DNA from: Elusimicrobiota bacterium
GTDB taxonomy: Bacteria; Elusimicrobiota; Elusimicrobia; UBA1565; UBA9628
Assembly: GCA_027451985.1 (NCBI GenBank)
Contig: DAIDHS010000015.1
Span: 1-60,483 of the forward strand
Direction of reading: 5' to 3'
Length of the DNA: 60,483 nt
In this document: piece by piece, positions 1 to 7,451 of the stretch
How positions within the stretch are numbered: the stretch's first letter is position 1
Layout of the letters: the number at the start of each line of letters is the position of its first letter
Notes under the pieces: model-generated
What the model was told of the DNA's origin: nothing
Databases searched by the model: none
Seen by the model: only the letters and a program-made list of their open reading frames with translations
Position numbers and translations under genes: made by a program

Positions 1-171
1 GATAGCGGCTACATTTTCTAGGAGAAAGCCCATGCGGCAGCGACACTTCTGGCCTGCCCTTCTCGGCTCGGCCACCCTCGCTCTGACGGCCCTTGCCGCC
101 GCGCCCGCCAGCGCCGCGAAAACGGTCAGGCCGGAAAGCAGTGTGGTTCTCACACCCTTACTGGTTTTCAT
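1..171 (-). CDS. Signal-peptide ORF running off the left edge
   Basis: On the minus strand an ATG at 171, preceded by GGAG with a six-base spacer, opens a frame with no stop before base 1. Its first 28 residues (M-K-T-S-K..., hydrophobic core, ending A-A-A-R-A) resemble a signal peptide. The following residues are Arg-rich and look like antisense translation of the opposing ORF at 32-190. It may be the true start of a gene that continues to the left, or half of a chimeric junction. Partial; function unknown. Confidence 0.3.
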   Translation of the reverse strand, partial: MKTSKGVRTTLLSGLTVFAALAGAAARAVRARVAEPRRAGQKCRCRMGFLLENVAAI

Positions 172-190
172 GCCGTGCTCCATTTTTTGA
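32..190 (+). CDS. Short signal-peptide ORF, probably a broken gene
   Basis: This 52-residue reading frame starts at an ATG preceded by a good ribosome-binding site (AGGAG at 20-24). Its first 30 residues look like a classical Sec signal peptide: R-Q-R-H, a hydrophobic A/L stretch, then P-A-S-A-A. After that it runs only about 22 unremarkable residues to a stop. It overlaps, on the opposite strand, another convincing signal-peptide start (ATG at 171). Both cannot be ordinary intact genes. I read it as the 5' end of an exported-protein gene lost to a rearrangement or an assembly junction near the contig edge. Function unknown. Confidence 0.3.
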   Translation: MRQRHFWPALLGSATLALTALAAAPASAAKTVRPESSVVLTPLLVFMPCSIF

Positions 191-318
191 TTGACCGTCT
201 TGTCTTGCCTGCCGTTTGTATGATAACTTGGATCAATTCTGCGGACAATGCGAGTTCGGTGAATTCCTCGTGACATCCGCGTGACGAATCGCCGCTTGAA
301 CGCCGTGAGGAGGGGGAT

Positions 319-834
319 ATGGGGAAGGGAATCGTCGTAGGCGCCGTCGGAATCATTCTGGCGGGGGTTGTCGCCGCATGGATCGGGATTTCGCTGGGCT
401 ATGCGCCCGCCAATGCCGACGCGAAGCCTTCCAGCGTTGAGCGCTTCATTGCGATGCACGCGCTTCACGCCGCCATCCATAGGCTGGCGCCCAAGGGGCC
501 CAACCCCGTGGCCTCCACGGACGCCAACGTCATCGACGGCATCAAGCTTTACGCCAAGAACTGCGCCGTCTGCCACGGCGGCGCCATGGGCGAGCGCTCC
601 AACATCGCCGAGGGTCTTTACCAAAAACCGCCGCAGCTGGCCATGGACGGCGTCGAGGACGACCCGGCCGGCGCCACCTACTGGAAAATCGCGCATGGCA
701 TCCGCATGACCGGCATGCCGGCTTTCGACGGCACGCTCTCTCAGGAGCAGATATGGAAGATCGCGCTGTTCTTAAAGCGCATGAACTCGCTTTCGCCTGC
801 GGCCGAGAAGGTCTGGGACAAGGTCGAGAATTAA
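319..834 (+). CDS. Membrane-anchored class I cytochrome c
   Basis: A 171-residue c-type cytochrome. An N-terminal hydrophobic segment at about residues 5-28 anchors it or acts as an uncleaved signal. One haem-binding motif C82-A-V-C85-H86 follows, with a likely axial methionine at M133 in G-M-P-A-F. It should sit on the periplasmic side and carry electrons. The start has a strong Shine-Dalgarno (AGGAGG) just upstream. It stands alone, convergent with the two-component pair. CcdA and a TlpA-like thioredoxin at 34.0-35.3 kb could serve its maturation. Family assignment is firm; the redox partner is not visible here. Confidence 0.9.
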   Translation: MGKGIVVGAVGIILAGVVAAWIGISLGYAPANADAKPSSVERFIAMHALHAAIHRLAPKGPNPVASTDANVIDGIKLYAKNCAVCHGGAMGERSNIAEGLYQKPPQLAMDGVEDDPAGATYWKIAHGIRMTGMPAFDGTLSQEQIWKIALFLKRMNSLSPAAEKVWDKVEN

Positions 835-863
835 AGGCGCCAGCCTGCTAGGCCGGGCTTTTG

Positions 864-1886
864 TCAGGGGAGCGGGGCCGGAAACTCCACGCGGAAAGTC
901 GTTCCTTCCCCGAAGCGGCTCTCCACTGAGACGCTGCCGCCATGGCCTTCCACGATGTGCTTGACGATGGCCAGGCCCAGTCCCGTCCCGCCCATTTCAC
1001 GTGAGCGGGCCTTGTCCACCCGATAAAAACGCTCGAAAATCCTGGGCAGATCCTCGGCCGGGATGCCGCAGCCCGAGTCCTGGATGAACACCGTCTCCCG
1101 CCCGTCGCGCAGCTCCGCGCGGACCTGAACGAGCCCCTTGTCTCCCGTAAACTTGATGGCGTTGTCGATGAGGTTGGTAAAAACCTGCTTCATCTGGCCC
1201 TTGTCGGCCAGGATGTCGGGCATGTCGGGGAAGGGATCTAGGCGGAGCACGATTTGCTTTTTCTGGGCTAGGGGCATGAGCGCCGCGACGACTTCGGCCG
1301 CGGCCCTCATGAGGGAGACGCTTTCCCGCGCACCCGGCCGCTGACCCGACTCGAGGGCGGAGAGTTCCAGCAGATCATCGACTAGGCGTGACATGCGGTC
1401 GGCGCTTTTCTCGATTTCGCGGATGAATTCTTCAGCGGTCTCGCGCTCCGCCAAGGCCCCGGAAGACAGTGTTTCGGAAAAAGCCTTGATGGCGGCCAGG
1501 GGCGTGCGCAGCTCGTGCGAAACATTGGCCACGAAATCTCGGCGCATTTCGTCGAGCCGGCGCAGGCGGGAAAAGTCATTGTCGATGCGCTCCGCGAGAC
1601 GGTTTAAGGACTGGGCCAAGCGGCCGTATTCACCGGGTAATATCTCGCGAATGCGGCTTTTGTTGCGCCCCTGGGCCAGATCATCGGCCATGCGGCACAG
1701 GACTGTGAGAGGACTTAAATCGTTGCGGGCCAGAAGGACCGCGAGGACGGCGGCGGCGCCGATGAGGCCCGCCTCGGGAGCCTTCAAAGATCCGTGCGTC
1801 CACAGGCGCGCGGCCAGAGCGGCCGCGGCGGCGAAGAGAAGCGCGAACAAAAAGCGCCTAAGGGAAATTTTTCCGAGCCAGGCCAT
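864..1886 (-). CDS. phoR: PhoR-type sensor histidine kinase
   Basis: A 340-residue membrane histidine kinase. Two transmembrane segments (about residues 8-28 and 38-54) are separated by almost no periplasmic loop, so sensing is probably within the membrane or through partners. A HAMP-like linker leads to the H-box with phosphoacceptor H124 (V-S-H-E-L-R-T-P-L), then the N-box (N-L-I-D-N-A-I-K-F), the G1 box (D-S-G-C-G-I-P) and the G2 box (G-T-G-L-G-L-A-I). The ATG at 1886 lies seven bases after the stop of the response regulator. Longer upstream reading is out-of-frame shadow. The pair resembles PhoB/PhoR, but no pst or pho genes are nearby, so the phosphate role is only a family guess. Confidence 0.85.
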   Translation of the reverse strand: MAWLGKISLRRFLFALLFAAAAALAARLWTHGSLKAPEAGLIGAAAVLAVLLARNDLSPLTVLCRMADDLAQGRNKSRIREILPGEYGRLAQSLNRLAERIDNDFSRLRRLDEMRRDFVANVSHELRTPLAAIKAFSETLSSGALAERETAEEFIREIEKSADRMSRLVDDLLELSALESGQRPGARESVSLMRAAAEVVAALMPLAQKKQIVLRLDPFPDMPDILADKGQMKQVFTNLIDNAIKFTGDKGLVQVRAELRDGRETVFIQDSGCGIPAEDLPRIFERFYRVDKARSREMGGTGLGLAIVKHIVEGHGGSVSVESRFGEGTTFRVEFPAPLP

Positions 1887-1893
1887 GGCGGCT

Positions 1894-2586
1894 CTAGTCG
1901 TTCTTGACCCGGTAGCCCACGTTTTTGACAGTGACGAGGCGTGCCGCCTCGGGGCCAAGTTTCTCCCGCAGCCGGGCGACGTGCTGGTCCACGGTTCTGG
2001 TGTCGAGCTCCATGCCGCGTTCGTAACCCCAGACCTTCTCCAGGATTTCATCGCGGTTCAAGGCGCGTCCGGCCGCCTCCAGCAGGCACTTCAAGAGCTC
2101 GAACTCCTTCGCGGAGAGGGCCGCCTGCCGGCCGCGGACGACGGCCTCGTACTTGGCCGGATCGAGTTCGATGCCGCCCGCGCGCAGCACGGAGGCGCCG
2201 GCGGCCGAGGAACCGCCCGGCTCGGACCGGCGGAAAATGGCCTTGATGCGGGCCATGAGCTCGCGTACGCTGAAGGGCTTGGTGACGTAATCGTCGGCGC
2301 CCAGTTCCAGGCCGAGGACGCGGTCCAACTCCTCGTTCTTAGCCGTGAGGATGATGACGGGCGTCTTGGATTTTCCGCGGACGCTCTTAAGAATGTCGAG
2401 GCCGCCTTTCTTAGGCAGCATCAGATCGAGCAGAATGAGATCGGGTTTCTCCTTGCCCACGGAGGCCAAGCCCGCCTCGCCGTCTGCCGCCGTCACGGCC
2501 GCGTAGCCCTCCTTTTCGAGGTTGTACTTGAGAATCTTGGACAGGGCTTTTTCGTCCTCGACGACGAGTATCTTTTTAGGGGGCAT
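1894..2586 (-). CDS. phoB: PhoB/OmpR-family response regulator
   Basis: A 230-residue response regulator with an N-terminal receiver (acidic pocket near residues 10-12, phosphoacceptor D54 in L-L-D-L-M-L-P, conserved K103 in V-T-K-P-F) and a C-terminal winged-helix DNA-binding domain (about residues 130-230, ending G-Y-R-V-K). It is transcribed ahead of its kinase partner with a seven-base gap. I prefer the ATG at 2586 because the receiver starts immediately after it; a TTG five codons upstream is possible. A TATAAT element lies at 2604-2609. The target regulon is unknown. Confidence 0.87.
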   Translation of the reverse strand: MPPKKILVVEDEKALSKILKYNLEKEGYAAVTAADGEAGLASVGKEKPDLILLDLMLPKKGGLDILKSVRGKSKTPVIILTAKNEELDRVLGLELGADDYVTKPFSVRELMARIKAIFRRSEPGGSSAAGASVLRAGGIELDPAKYEAVVRGRQAALSAKEFELLKCLLEAAGRALNRDEILEKVWGYERGMELDTRTVDQHVARLREKLGPEAARLVTVKNVGYRVKND

Positions 2587-2603
2587 GTCCAGAATCCGCA
2601 ACG

Positions 2604-2609
2604 ATTATA
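2604..2609 (-). promoter_or_regulatory. Putative -10 element of the phoB-phoR operon
   Basis: Minus-strand TATAAT lies 17 bases before the phoB ATG at 2586. The matching -35 (TTCCAT-like) is poor. The divergent gene at 2697 has its own promoter in the same 110-base gap. Confidence 0.45.
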
Positions 2610-2656
2610 AGATTTATCGCAAGATGATGGAAGCGGCGGGACCTCCCGAATGTTCC

Positions 2657-2686
2657 TTGAATTCTCCGCCTCGGGCGAAGTATACT
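2657..2686 (+). promoter_or_regulatory. Putative sigma-70 promoter of the Sel1/PilP-like gene
   Basis: TTGAAT, an 18-base spacer and TATACT lead to an ATG at 2697. The expected transcription start falls only about four bases before that ATG, so the message would be nearly leaderless. Confidence 0.55.
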
Positions 2687-2696
2687 TCTCTTGGCC

Positions 2697-3398
2697 ATGA
2701 GAATTCCACTTGTCATCGTGATGTCGGCGGCGTGCGCCGTCTTTTGCGCGGCCGCCCAGCCGGCTCCTTCCACTGACGCGGGCCTGGCCGCTTTCCATCA
2801 AAAAGACTACTCCCTGGCGGCCCAAATCTTCAAACAGGCCGCCGCCGAAGCGGATCCGACCGCGGAACTCATGTTGGGTTACCTTTACGAAAACGGAAGC
2901 GGCGTGGCCAAGGACGCGACTCAAGCCAGCCAGTGGTATGCCCTGGCCTTGGATAAAATGGGCGACATCGCGCGGATGGCTCCGTCGGCCAAAGATGCGG
3001 CTTTCCTGCAAGGCCTGCTTCTCAAGGCCAAGGACTTCGTCTCGGCTCATAGGCCGGATCATCCTCAAGCCTCGGTCTCCAACGTTTACACCGGCGATCG
3101 CTACCGGGATCCTTTCGCCCCCCTGAGCGGCGGCAAGCCCACCAGGAAGTTTTCCCTGTCAGATTTCAGCATCCATCACCTGGCTATGCGCGGGGTCATG
3201 GGTGTCGGCCGCTCTGGCTACGCTCTTTTCACGGATCCAGCCTATGGGGTAAGCTTTATTTTGAAGAGCGGCCGCCTCTATGATGAGCGCGGCAAGCAGG
3301 TTCCCGGAGTCTGGGGAAACGTCGACGCGCGGGCGAAAACCGCGAAATTGGCGACCAGCGGCGAGGATATTCAGTCTTTCCGCATGGGCGCCCAGTAG
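2697..3398 (+). CDS. Exported Sel1-repeat protein with PilP-like C-terminal domain
   Basis: This 233-residue protein has a signal peptide (about residues 1-22). A Sel1/TPR-type helical repeat follows (L-G-Y-L-Y-E-N-G-S-G-V, then A-S-Q-W-Y-A-L-A). The C-terminal half (from R-D-P-F) has the pattern of PilP-type pilus-assembly domains: D-P-F, a short beta-strand set with L-x-x-R-G-V-M-G, A-L-F-x-D-P, a glycine turn, then a final strand group. I infer that the C-terminal part is PilP-like; this is pattern recognition, not an alignment. Pilus motor genes occur at 23-27 kb but no other pilM-Q gene is in the window. The ATG at 2697 is chosen over an in-frame TTG at 2691. Confidence 0.6.
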   Translation: MRIPLVIVMSAACAVFCAAAQPAPSTDAGLAAFHQKDYSLAAQIFKQAAAEADPTAELMLGYLYENGSGVAKDATQASQWYALALDKMGDIARMAPSAKDAAFLQGLLLKAKDFVSAHRPDHPQASVSNVYTGDRYRDPFAPLSGGKPTRKFSLSDFSIHHLAMRGVMGVGRSGYALFTDPAYGVSFILKSGRLYDERGKQVPGVWGNVDARAKTAKLATSGEDIQSFRMGAQ

Positions 3399-3411
3399 GA
3401 CCGGCGTTCGC

Positions 3412-3789
3412 GTGGAGTGGGAGGACATTATCGCTCTGGCCGGGCGTCTCTTGATCGCGGCGCTGTTTCTGGCGTCCGCGTTCGGAAAGATTACGAATTT
3501 TCCGGGAACGGTCGCATATATGGAAGGCGCGGGAATGTTTGGGGCGCCGTTTTTCTGCGCCGCGGCCGCGGCGCTTGAGGCGGCGTGCGGCGTGGCTCTC
3601 GTCCTGGGCTGCCAGACGCGCTGGGCCGCGGCGGCCTTGGCTGCCTATCTTGTTCCGGTCACATGGATATTCCACTTGTCTCCGCGTGTCGAAGTGCTGA
3701 AAAACTTGGCTATCATGGGCGCCTTGCTCCAAATCGTGGCTTGGGAGCCCGGGCGCCTGAGCCTTGATGGAGGAAGCGATGAAGACTGA
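3412..3789 (+). CDS. DoxX/MauE-like small membrane protein
   Basis: A 125-residue integral membrane protein with about four transmembrane helices. It follows the DoxX family pattern: G-R-L-L-I-A-A-L-F-L-A-S-A-F-G-K-I near the start, then an alanine-rich second helix and a Val-Glu-Val-L-K-N-L-A-I-M-G-A final helix. The start is a GTG at 3412, 13 bases after the previous stop. Upstream reading in the same frame is only the shadow of the preceding gene. The end overlaps the start of dnaX by 11 bases, suggesting co-translation. DoxX-family roles (redox, quinone or sulfur chemistry) vary too much to assign one. Confidence 0.7.
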   Translation: MEWEDIIALAGRLLIAALFLASAFGKITNFPGTVAYMEGAGMFGAPFFCAAAAALEAACGVALVLGCQTRWAAAALAAYLVPVTWIFHLSPRVEVLKNLAIMGALLQIVAWEPGRLSLDGGSDED

Positions 3790-5428
3790 GGGGCACAAGC
3801 CTTACCTTTCCCTCGCGCGACGCTACCGCCCGCAGACCTTCGACGAGGTGGCTGGCCAGGAATCCGTCTCCGTGACGCTTAAGAACGCCGTCTCGGCGGG
3901 GCGCATCGCCCAGGCCTATTTATTTACCGGCCCCCGCGGCGTGGGCAAGACCACCATGGCCCGCATTCTGGCCAAGGCGCTCAATTGCGCCAAAGGCCCT
4001 TCGTCCGAGCCCTGCGGCCGCTGCGACTCATGCCGGGAGATCGGCTCCGGATCGTCATTGGACGTCTTGGAGATGGATGCGGCTTCGCACACGGGCGTGG
4101 ACAATATCCGCGAAGTCATCATCGACACGGTGTCCTTGGTTCCCAATCGGGATCGGCGCAAGATTTTCATCATCGATGAAGCCCACATGCTCTCCACTGC
4201 GGCCTTCAACGCGCTCTTGAAGACCCTTGAGGAGCCGCCGTCGCATGTGGTCTTCGTGCTGGCCACCACAGAAGCCGTGAAAATTCCGGCGACAATCGCG
4301 TCGCGCTGCCAGCGCTTCCGCTTCAAGCCCCTCGCGCCTGAGGCCGTCTCGGCCTATCTTGAGAAAGTCGCGAAGGCCGAGAAGATTTCCGTGGAGACCG
4401 AAGCTCTCGCGCTTCTGGCCAAAGCTGCGGACGGGTCTTTGCGCGACGCCTTGAGCCTTTTGGATCAATGCGGCGCATCGAGCGCCGATGGGTCCGTGCG
4501 CGAGGAGACGGTCCGGGAAATGTTCGGGTTGGTTCCGGAGGAAACCGTCATGGGCGTGGCCCAGGCTCTTGCGGCCCGGGACGCGAAGTCCTTGGGAGAT
4601 TGGCTTGAAAAGATTTATGCCGAAGGGCTCGACCCGAAGGAGATGCTGCGGGACTTGCGGGCGGCGTTCCAAGAGATTTATATCGGCAAAATGGGCGGCG
4701 CCGGACCGGCAAAGCCCGCGTGGAAAGAGATCGCGGAAAGCCTCGGCGCCGACGGAGCCGCATTCTGGCTCAGGCGCATCTCGGTGATTTTTGAGTCCAT
4801 GCGCTTCGACGAGCAGCCCCGCATGAGCCTCGAGATGGGGCTTTACGGCGGCCTGGAGGCGGCGGGTGACTTGTCGTCTTGGGTTCGGCGGCTGGAGGCG
4901 TTGGAGGCCAGGTTGTCCCAGCAGGGTTCACTTGACTCTCTTCCGCCGGAGGCCCCCTTCGCGTCTGCGGCGTCTCCCCATGCCGTCTCCTCGCCGCCCG
5001 CGGCTTCCGCGGCGGCTCCTGAAGGAGGAGTGTGGCCCCGCGTCGTGGCCGCGATCCGGCAGGAGAAGGCGGCCCTAGCCGCCACTCTGGAGATGGCCTC
5101 CGCCGCCCAAGGCGCGGACGGAAGCTGGAAAATCCGCTTTCGCAGGCCGTTCGATTTGGAATTGGGCGAGAAAAACCGCCGGCTTATCGAGGCAAAAATG
5201 GCCGAAGCCTGCGGCGGCGCGGTCCGCATTTTGATGGAGGCGGGCGCCGCGGCGTCCGGAGACCACCCTGAGGAAGTTGTGGACAAGGCCGTCCCGGTTT
5301 CTTCCGCCGGCTCCGTGCCCGGCGGAGAGTGGCATGACGTGACCGAGGCTGCGGCGTCGTGCCCTCCGGAGCTGCAAAAGGCGCGGGACATCTTGGGCGG
5401 CCGCGTCAAAGTCAAGAAAAAGTCGTGA
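3779..5428 (+). CDS. dnaX: DNA polymerase III subunits gamma and tau
   Basis: A 549-residue clamp-loader ATPase. The Walker A motif G-P-R-G-V-G-K57-T is followed by the zinc-binding cysteines C70, C79, C82 and C85, Walker B I-I-D133-E-A-H, and the L-L-K-T-L-E-E-P-P segment that carries the SRC-type arginine finger downstream (S-R-C-Q-R-F). After residue 360 comes an Ala/Pro-rich linker and a tau-like C-terminal domain. The ATG at 3779 is preceded by GGAGG at the right distance. It overlaps recR at GTGA, the common dnaX-recR arrangement. No clear frameshift slippery site for gamma was seen. Confidence 0.95.
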   Translation: MKTEGHKPYLSLARRYRPQTFDEVAGQESVSVTLKNAVSAGRIAQAYLFTGPRGVGKTTMARILAKALNCAKGPSSEPCGRCDSCREIGSGSSLDVLEMDAASHTGVDNIREVIIDTVSLVPNRDRRKIFIIDEAHMLSTAAFNALLKTLEEPPSHVVFVLATTEAVKIPATIASRCQRFRFKPLAPEAVSAYLEKVAKAEKISVETEALALLAKAADGSLRDALSLLDQCGASSADGSVREETVREMFGLVPEETVMGVAQALAARDAKSLGDWLEKIYAEGLDPKEMLRDLRAAFQEIYIGKMGGAGPAKPAWKEIAESLGADGAAFWLRRISVIFESMRFDEQPRMSLEMGLYGGLEAAGDLSSWVRRLEALEARLSQQGSLDSLPPEAPFASAASPHAVSSPPAASAAAPEGGVWPRVVAAIRQEKAALAATLEMASAAQGADGSWKIRFRRPFDLELGEKNRRLIEAKMAEACGGAVRILMEAGAAASGDHPEEVVDKAVPVSSAGSVPGGEWHDVTEAAASCPPELQKARDILGGRVKVKKKS

Positions 5429-6036
5429 AAAGCCTCAACCGGCTCATCATGAGCCTCAAGCGGTTGCCCGGCATCGGGCCAAAACAGGCCGAGCGGTTGG
5501 CCCTTTATCTGTTGCGCGCTCCGGATTACGAATCTGAGAATTTCATCGCCGCGCTTAAAGAGGCAAAAATTTCCGTCAAGTTCTGCCGGGAGTGCTGGGA
5601 CTTCTCCGAGAGCCTGGTGTGTCGGCGCTGCGCGGATGAAAGCCGCGATAAGAGCCTCATCTGCGTGGTCGAGGAGCCGCAGGACGTGCTGGCGGTCGAC
5701 AAGTCGGGTTACCGCGGCCTCTATCACGTGTTGCATGGCGCCCTCTCGCCGCTCGATGGCATCGGTCCGGAGCGCCTGCGCATCCGTGAACTTTTGGAGC
5801 GCTTGAAAGGCCGCGCGGACGCGGCGACCGAGGTCATTCTCGCGACCGACCCGGACGCGGAGGGCGAGACCACGGCCCTCTATATTGCGACCCAGCTTAA
5901 ATCCTCGCCGCGAATCAAAGTCAGCCGCATAGGGCACGGGGTGCCGATGGGCGGCGACCTGGATTATCTCGATGAGGGGACCTTATCTCACGCCTTGGCC
6001 GGACGCAAGGAGATGGACTCAGGAGGAGCCCGGTGA
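5425..6036 (+). CDS. recR: Recombination protein RecR
   Basis: A 203-residue RecR, the usual family length. The order is a helix-hairpin-helix (L-P-G-I-G-P-K-Q-A-E-R), a C4 zinc finger (C54, C57, C66, C69), and a Toprim domain starting I-C-V-V-E-E-P-Q-D with the acidic D-P-D-A-E-G-E-T-T. RecR acts with RecF and RecO to load RecA at gaps. Translation begins at a GTG that overlaps the dnaX stop by four bases. The next gene again overlaps by four bases, so dnaX-recR-CBS are co-transcribed. Confidence 0.95.
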   Translation: MKSLNRLIMSLKRLPGIGPKQAERLALYLLRAPDYESENFIAALKEAKISVKFCRECWDFSESLVCRRCADESRDKSLICVVEEPQDVLAVDKSGYRGLYHVLHGALSPLDGIGPERLRIRELLERLKGRADAATEVILATDPDAEGETTALYIATQLKSSPRIKVSRIGHGVPMGGDLDYLDEGTLSHALAGRKEMDSGGAR

Positions 6037-7451
6037 AATTCGAAAGCGTTCTGGAGACCGTCGGAAACACGCCGCTGATTCGCTTGAACCGCATGGCGGA
6101 GGGCTTGAAGCCCAAGATTTACGTCAAGGCGGAGTTTTTTAACCCGGGAGGCTCGGTCAAGGACCGCATCGGCGTGGCCATGATCGATGAGGCCGAGCGC
6201 CGCGGGCTTTTAAAGCCCGGTGGGACCATCGTGGAGGGGACTTCGGGCAACACTGGCATCGGGCTGGCGCTCGTCGCGGCCTTGCGCGGCTACAAGCTCA
6301 TCTTCACCATCACGGATAAGCAATCGCGCGAGAAGATCAACTTCCTGAAGGCCTTGGGCGCCGAGGTGGTTGTTTGCCCCACCAACGTCGAGCCCGAGGA
6401 CCCGCGCAGCTACTATTCCGTGGCCAAGAAGATGGCGGCGGAACTGCCCAACGCCTTCTATCCCAACCAGTACGACAACCCGAATAACCCGGAGGCTCAC
6501 TACCGCACGACCGGTCCCGAGATTTGGCGCGATACCGAAGGCAAGATCACGCACTTCGTCGCGGGCATGGGCACGGGCGGAACCATCTCCGGCACGGGCC
6601 GCTATTTGAAGGAGATGAACCCCAAAATCAAGATCATCGGCGCGGATCCGATCGGTTCGCTCTATTACGAGAAGTTCCACCACAACCGCGTGGGCGAGGC
6701 CAAGCCCTACGTGGTCGAGGGCATCGGCGAGGATATTTTCCCTTCGACCATGCACTTCAAGGTTTTGGACGATATCGTCCGCGTCACGGACAAGGACAGT
6801 TTTCTGGCGACCAGATCTTTGGCGCGGATGGAGGGGCTCTTCGCCGGAGGCTCGAGCGGATCCGCGGTGTGGGCCGGGCTTCACTTCGCCAAAAAACTCT
6901 CCGCGCGGGACCTGATGGTCATCCTGCTGCCGGACACGGGCATGCGCTACCTCTCCAAGATTTATAATGAGGAGTGGATGCGCGAGAACCGCTACCTGGA
7001 GGACGAGACGGGTTTGAACGCTCAGGACGTGCTGCGCGCCAAAGCTCGGCGCTCCAAGCCGCTGGGCTTGGCCTTCGCCCGCCCCAAGGACACGCTGTTC
7101 GAGGCGTTGAAACTCATGCGCCGACGGGACATCTCGCAGCTGCCGATTTTGGAGGGCAAAAAAATCGCAGGCGCCGTCTTCGAAGATGACGTCTTGAATC
7201 TTATGATCAAAGGCCGCGACATCAAGAAAATGATCGCCCGCGAGGCCATGTCGGCGCCGTTACCCGTCGTGGCGCCCAGTGCGCGCATTGAAGCCGTTCT
7301 TGGCCTCATGGGCGCGCAGCGCCCCGCGGTTCTCGTCGAACTGCGCCTGGGCGCTTACGACATCATCACGAAGTACGACGTCCTGAACGCCGTGTCCGAC
7401 TTCGCGGCGCGCGGCGGCGCCTTCAACCGCCGCATGGGAGGCGCTTCATGA
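6033..7451 (+). CDS. Cystathionine beta-synthase (PLP domain plus CBS pair)
   Basis: A 472-residue fold-type II PLP enzyme. The PLP lysine is K43 in G-S-V-K-D-R; the substrate loop is S71-G-N-T-G; the phosphate-binding loop is G180-T-G-G-T-I-S-G. The last 125 residues form two CBS domains. PLP domain plus CBS pair is the architecture of cystathionine beta-synthase rather than plain cysteine synthase, and a cystathionine gamma-lyase/synthase follows two genes later. Together they would run homocysteine plus serine to cysteine. The GTG start sits after GGAGG and overlaps recR. O-acetylserine sulfhydrylase activity cannot be excluded from sequence alone. Confidence 0.87.
   Translation: MKFESVLETVGNTPLIRLNRMAEGLKPKIYVKAEFFNPGGSVKDRIGVAMIDEAERRGLLKPGGTIVEGTSGNTGIGLALVAALRGYKLIFTITDKQSREKINFLKALGAEVVVCPTNVEPEDPRSYYSVAKKMAAELPNAFYPNQYDNPNNPEAHYRTTGPEIWRDTEGKITHFVAGMGTGGTISGTGRYLKEMNPKIKIIGADPIGSLYYEKFHHNRVGEAKPYVVEGIGEDIFPSTMHFKVLDDIVRVTDKDSFLATRSLARMEGLFAGGSSGSAVWAGLHFAKKLSARDLMVILLPDTGMRYLSKIYNEEWMRENRYLEDETGLNAQDVLRAKARRSKPLGLAFARPKDTLFEALKLMRRRDISQLPILEGKKIAGAVFEDDVLNLMIKGRDIKKMIAREAMSAPLPVVAPSARIEAVLGLMGAQRPAVLVELRLGAYDIITKYDVLNAVSDFAARGGAFNRRMGGAS

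Noticed and set aside
1393-2610. A 405-codon plus-strand open frame opposite the two-component genes
   Set aside because: It is the antisense of phoR and phoB, which carry all catalytic motifs; the antisense product is Arg/Ala-rich without any domain.
3779-5428. Programmed frameshift producing the gamma form of DnaX
   Set aside because: No A-AAA-AAG-type slippery heptamer with a downstream stem was recognised around codons 400-450.
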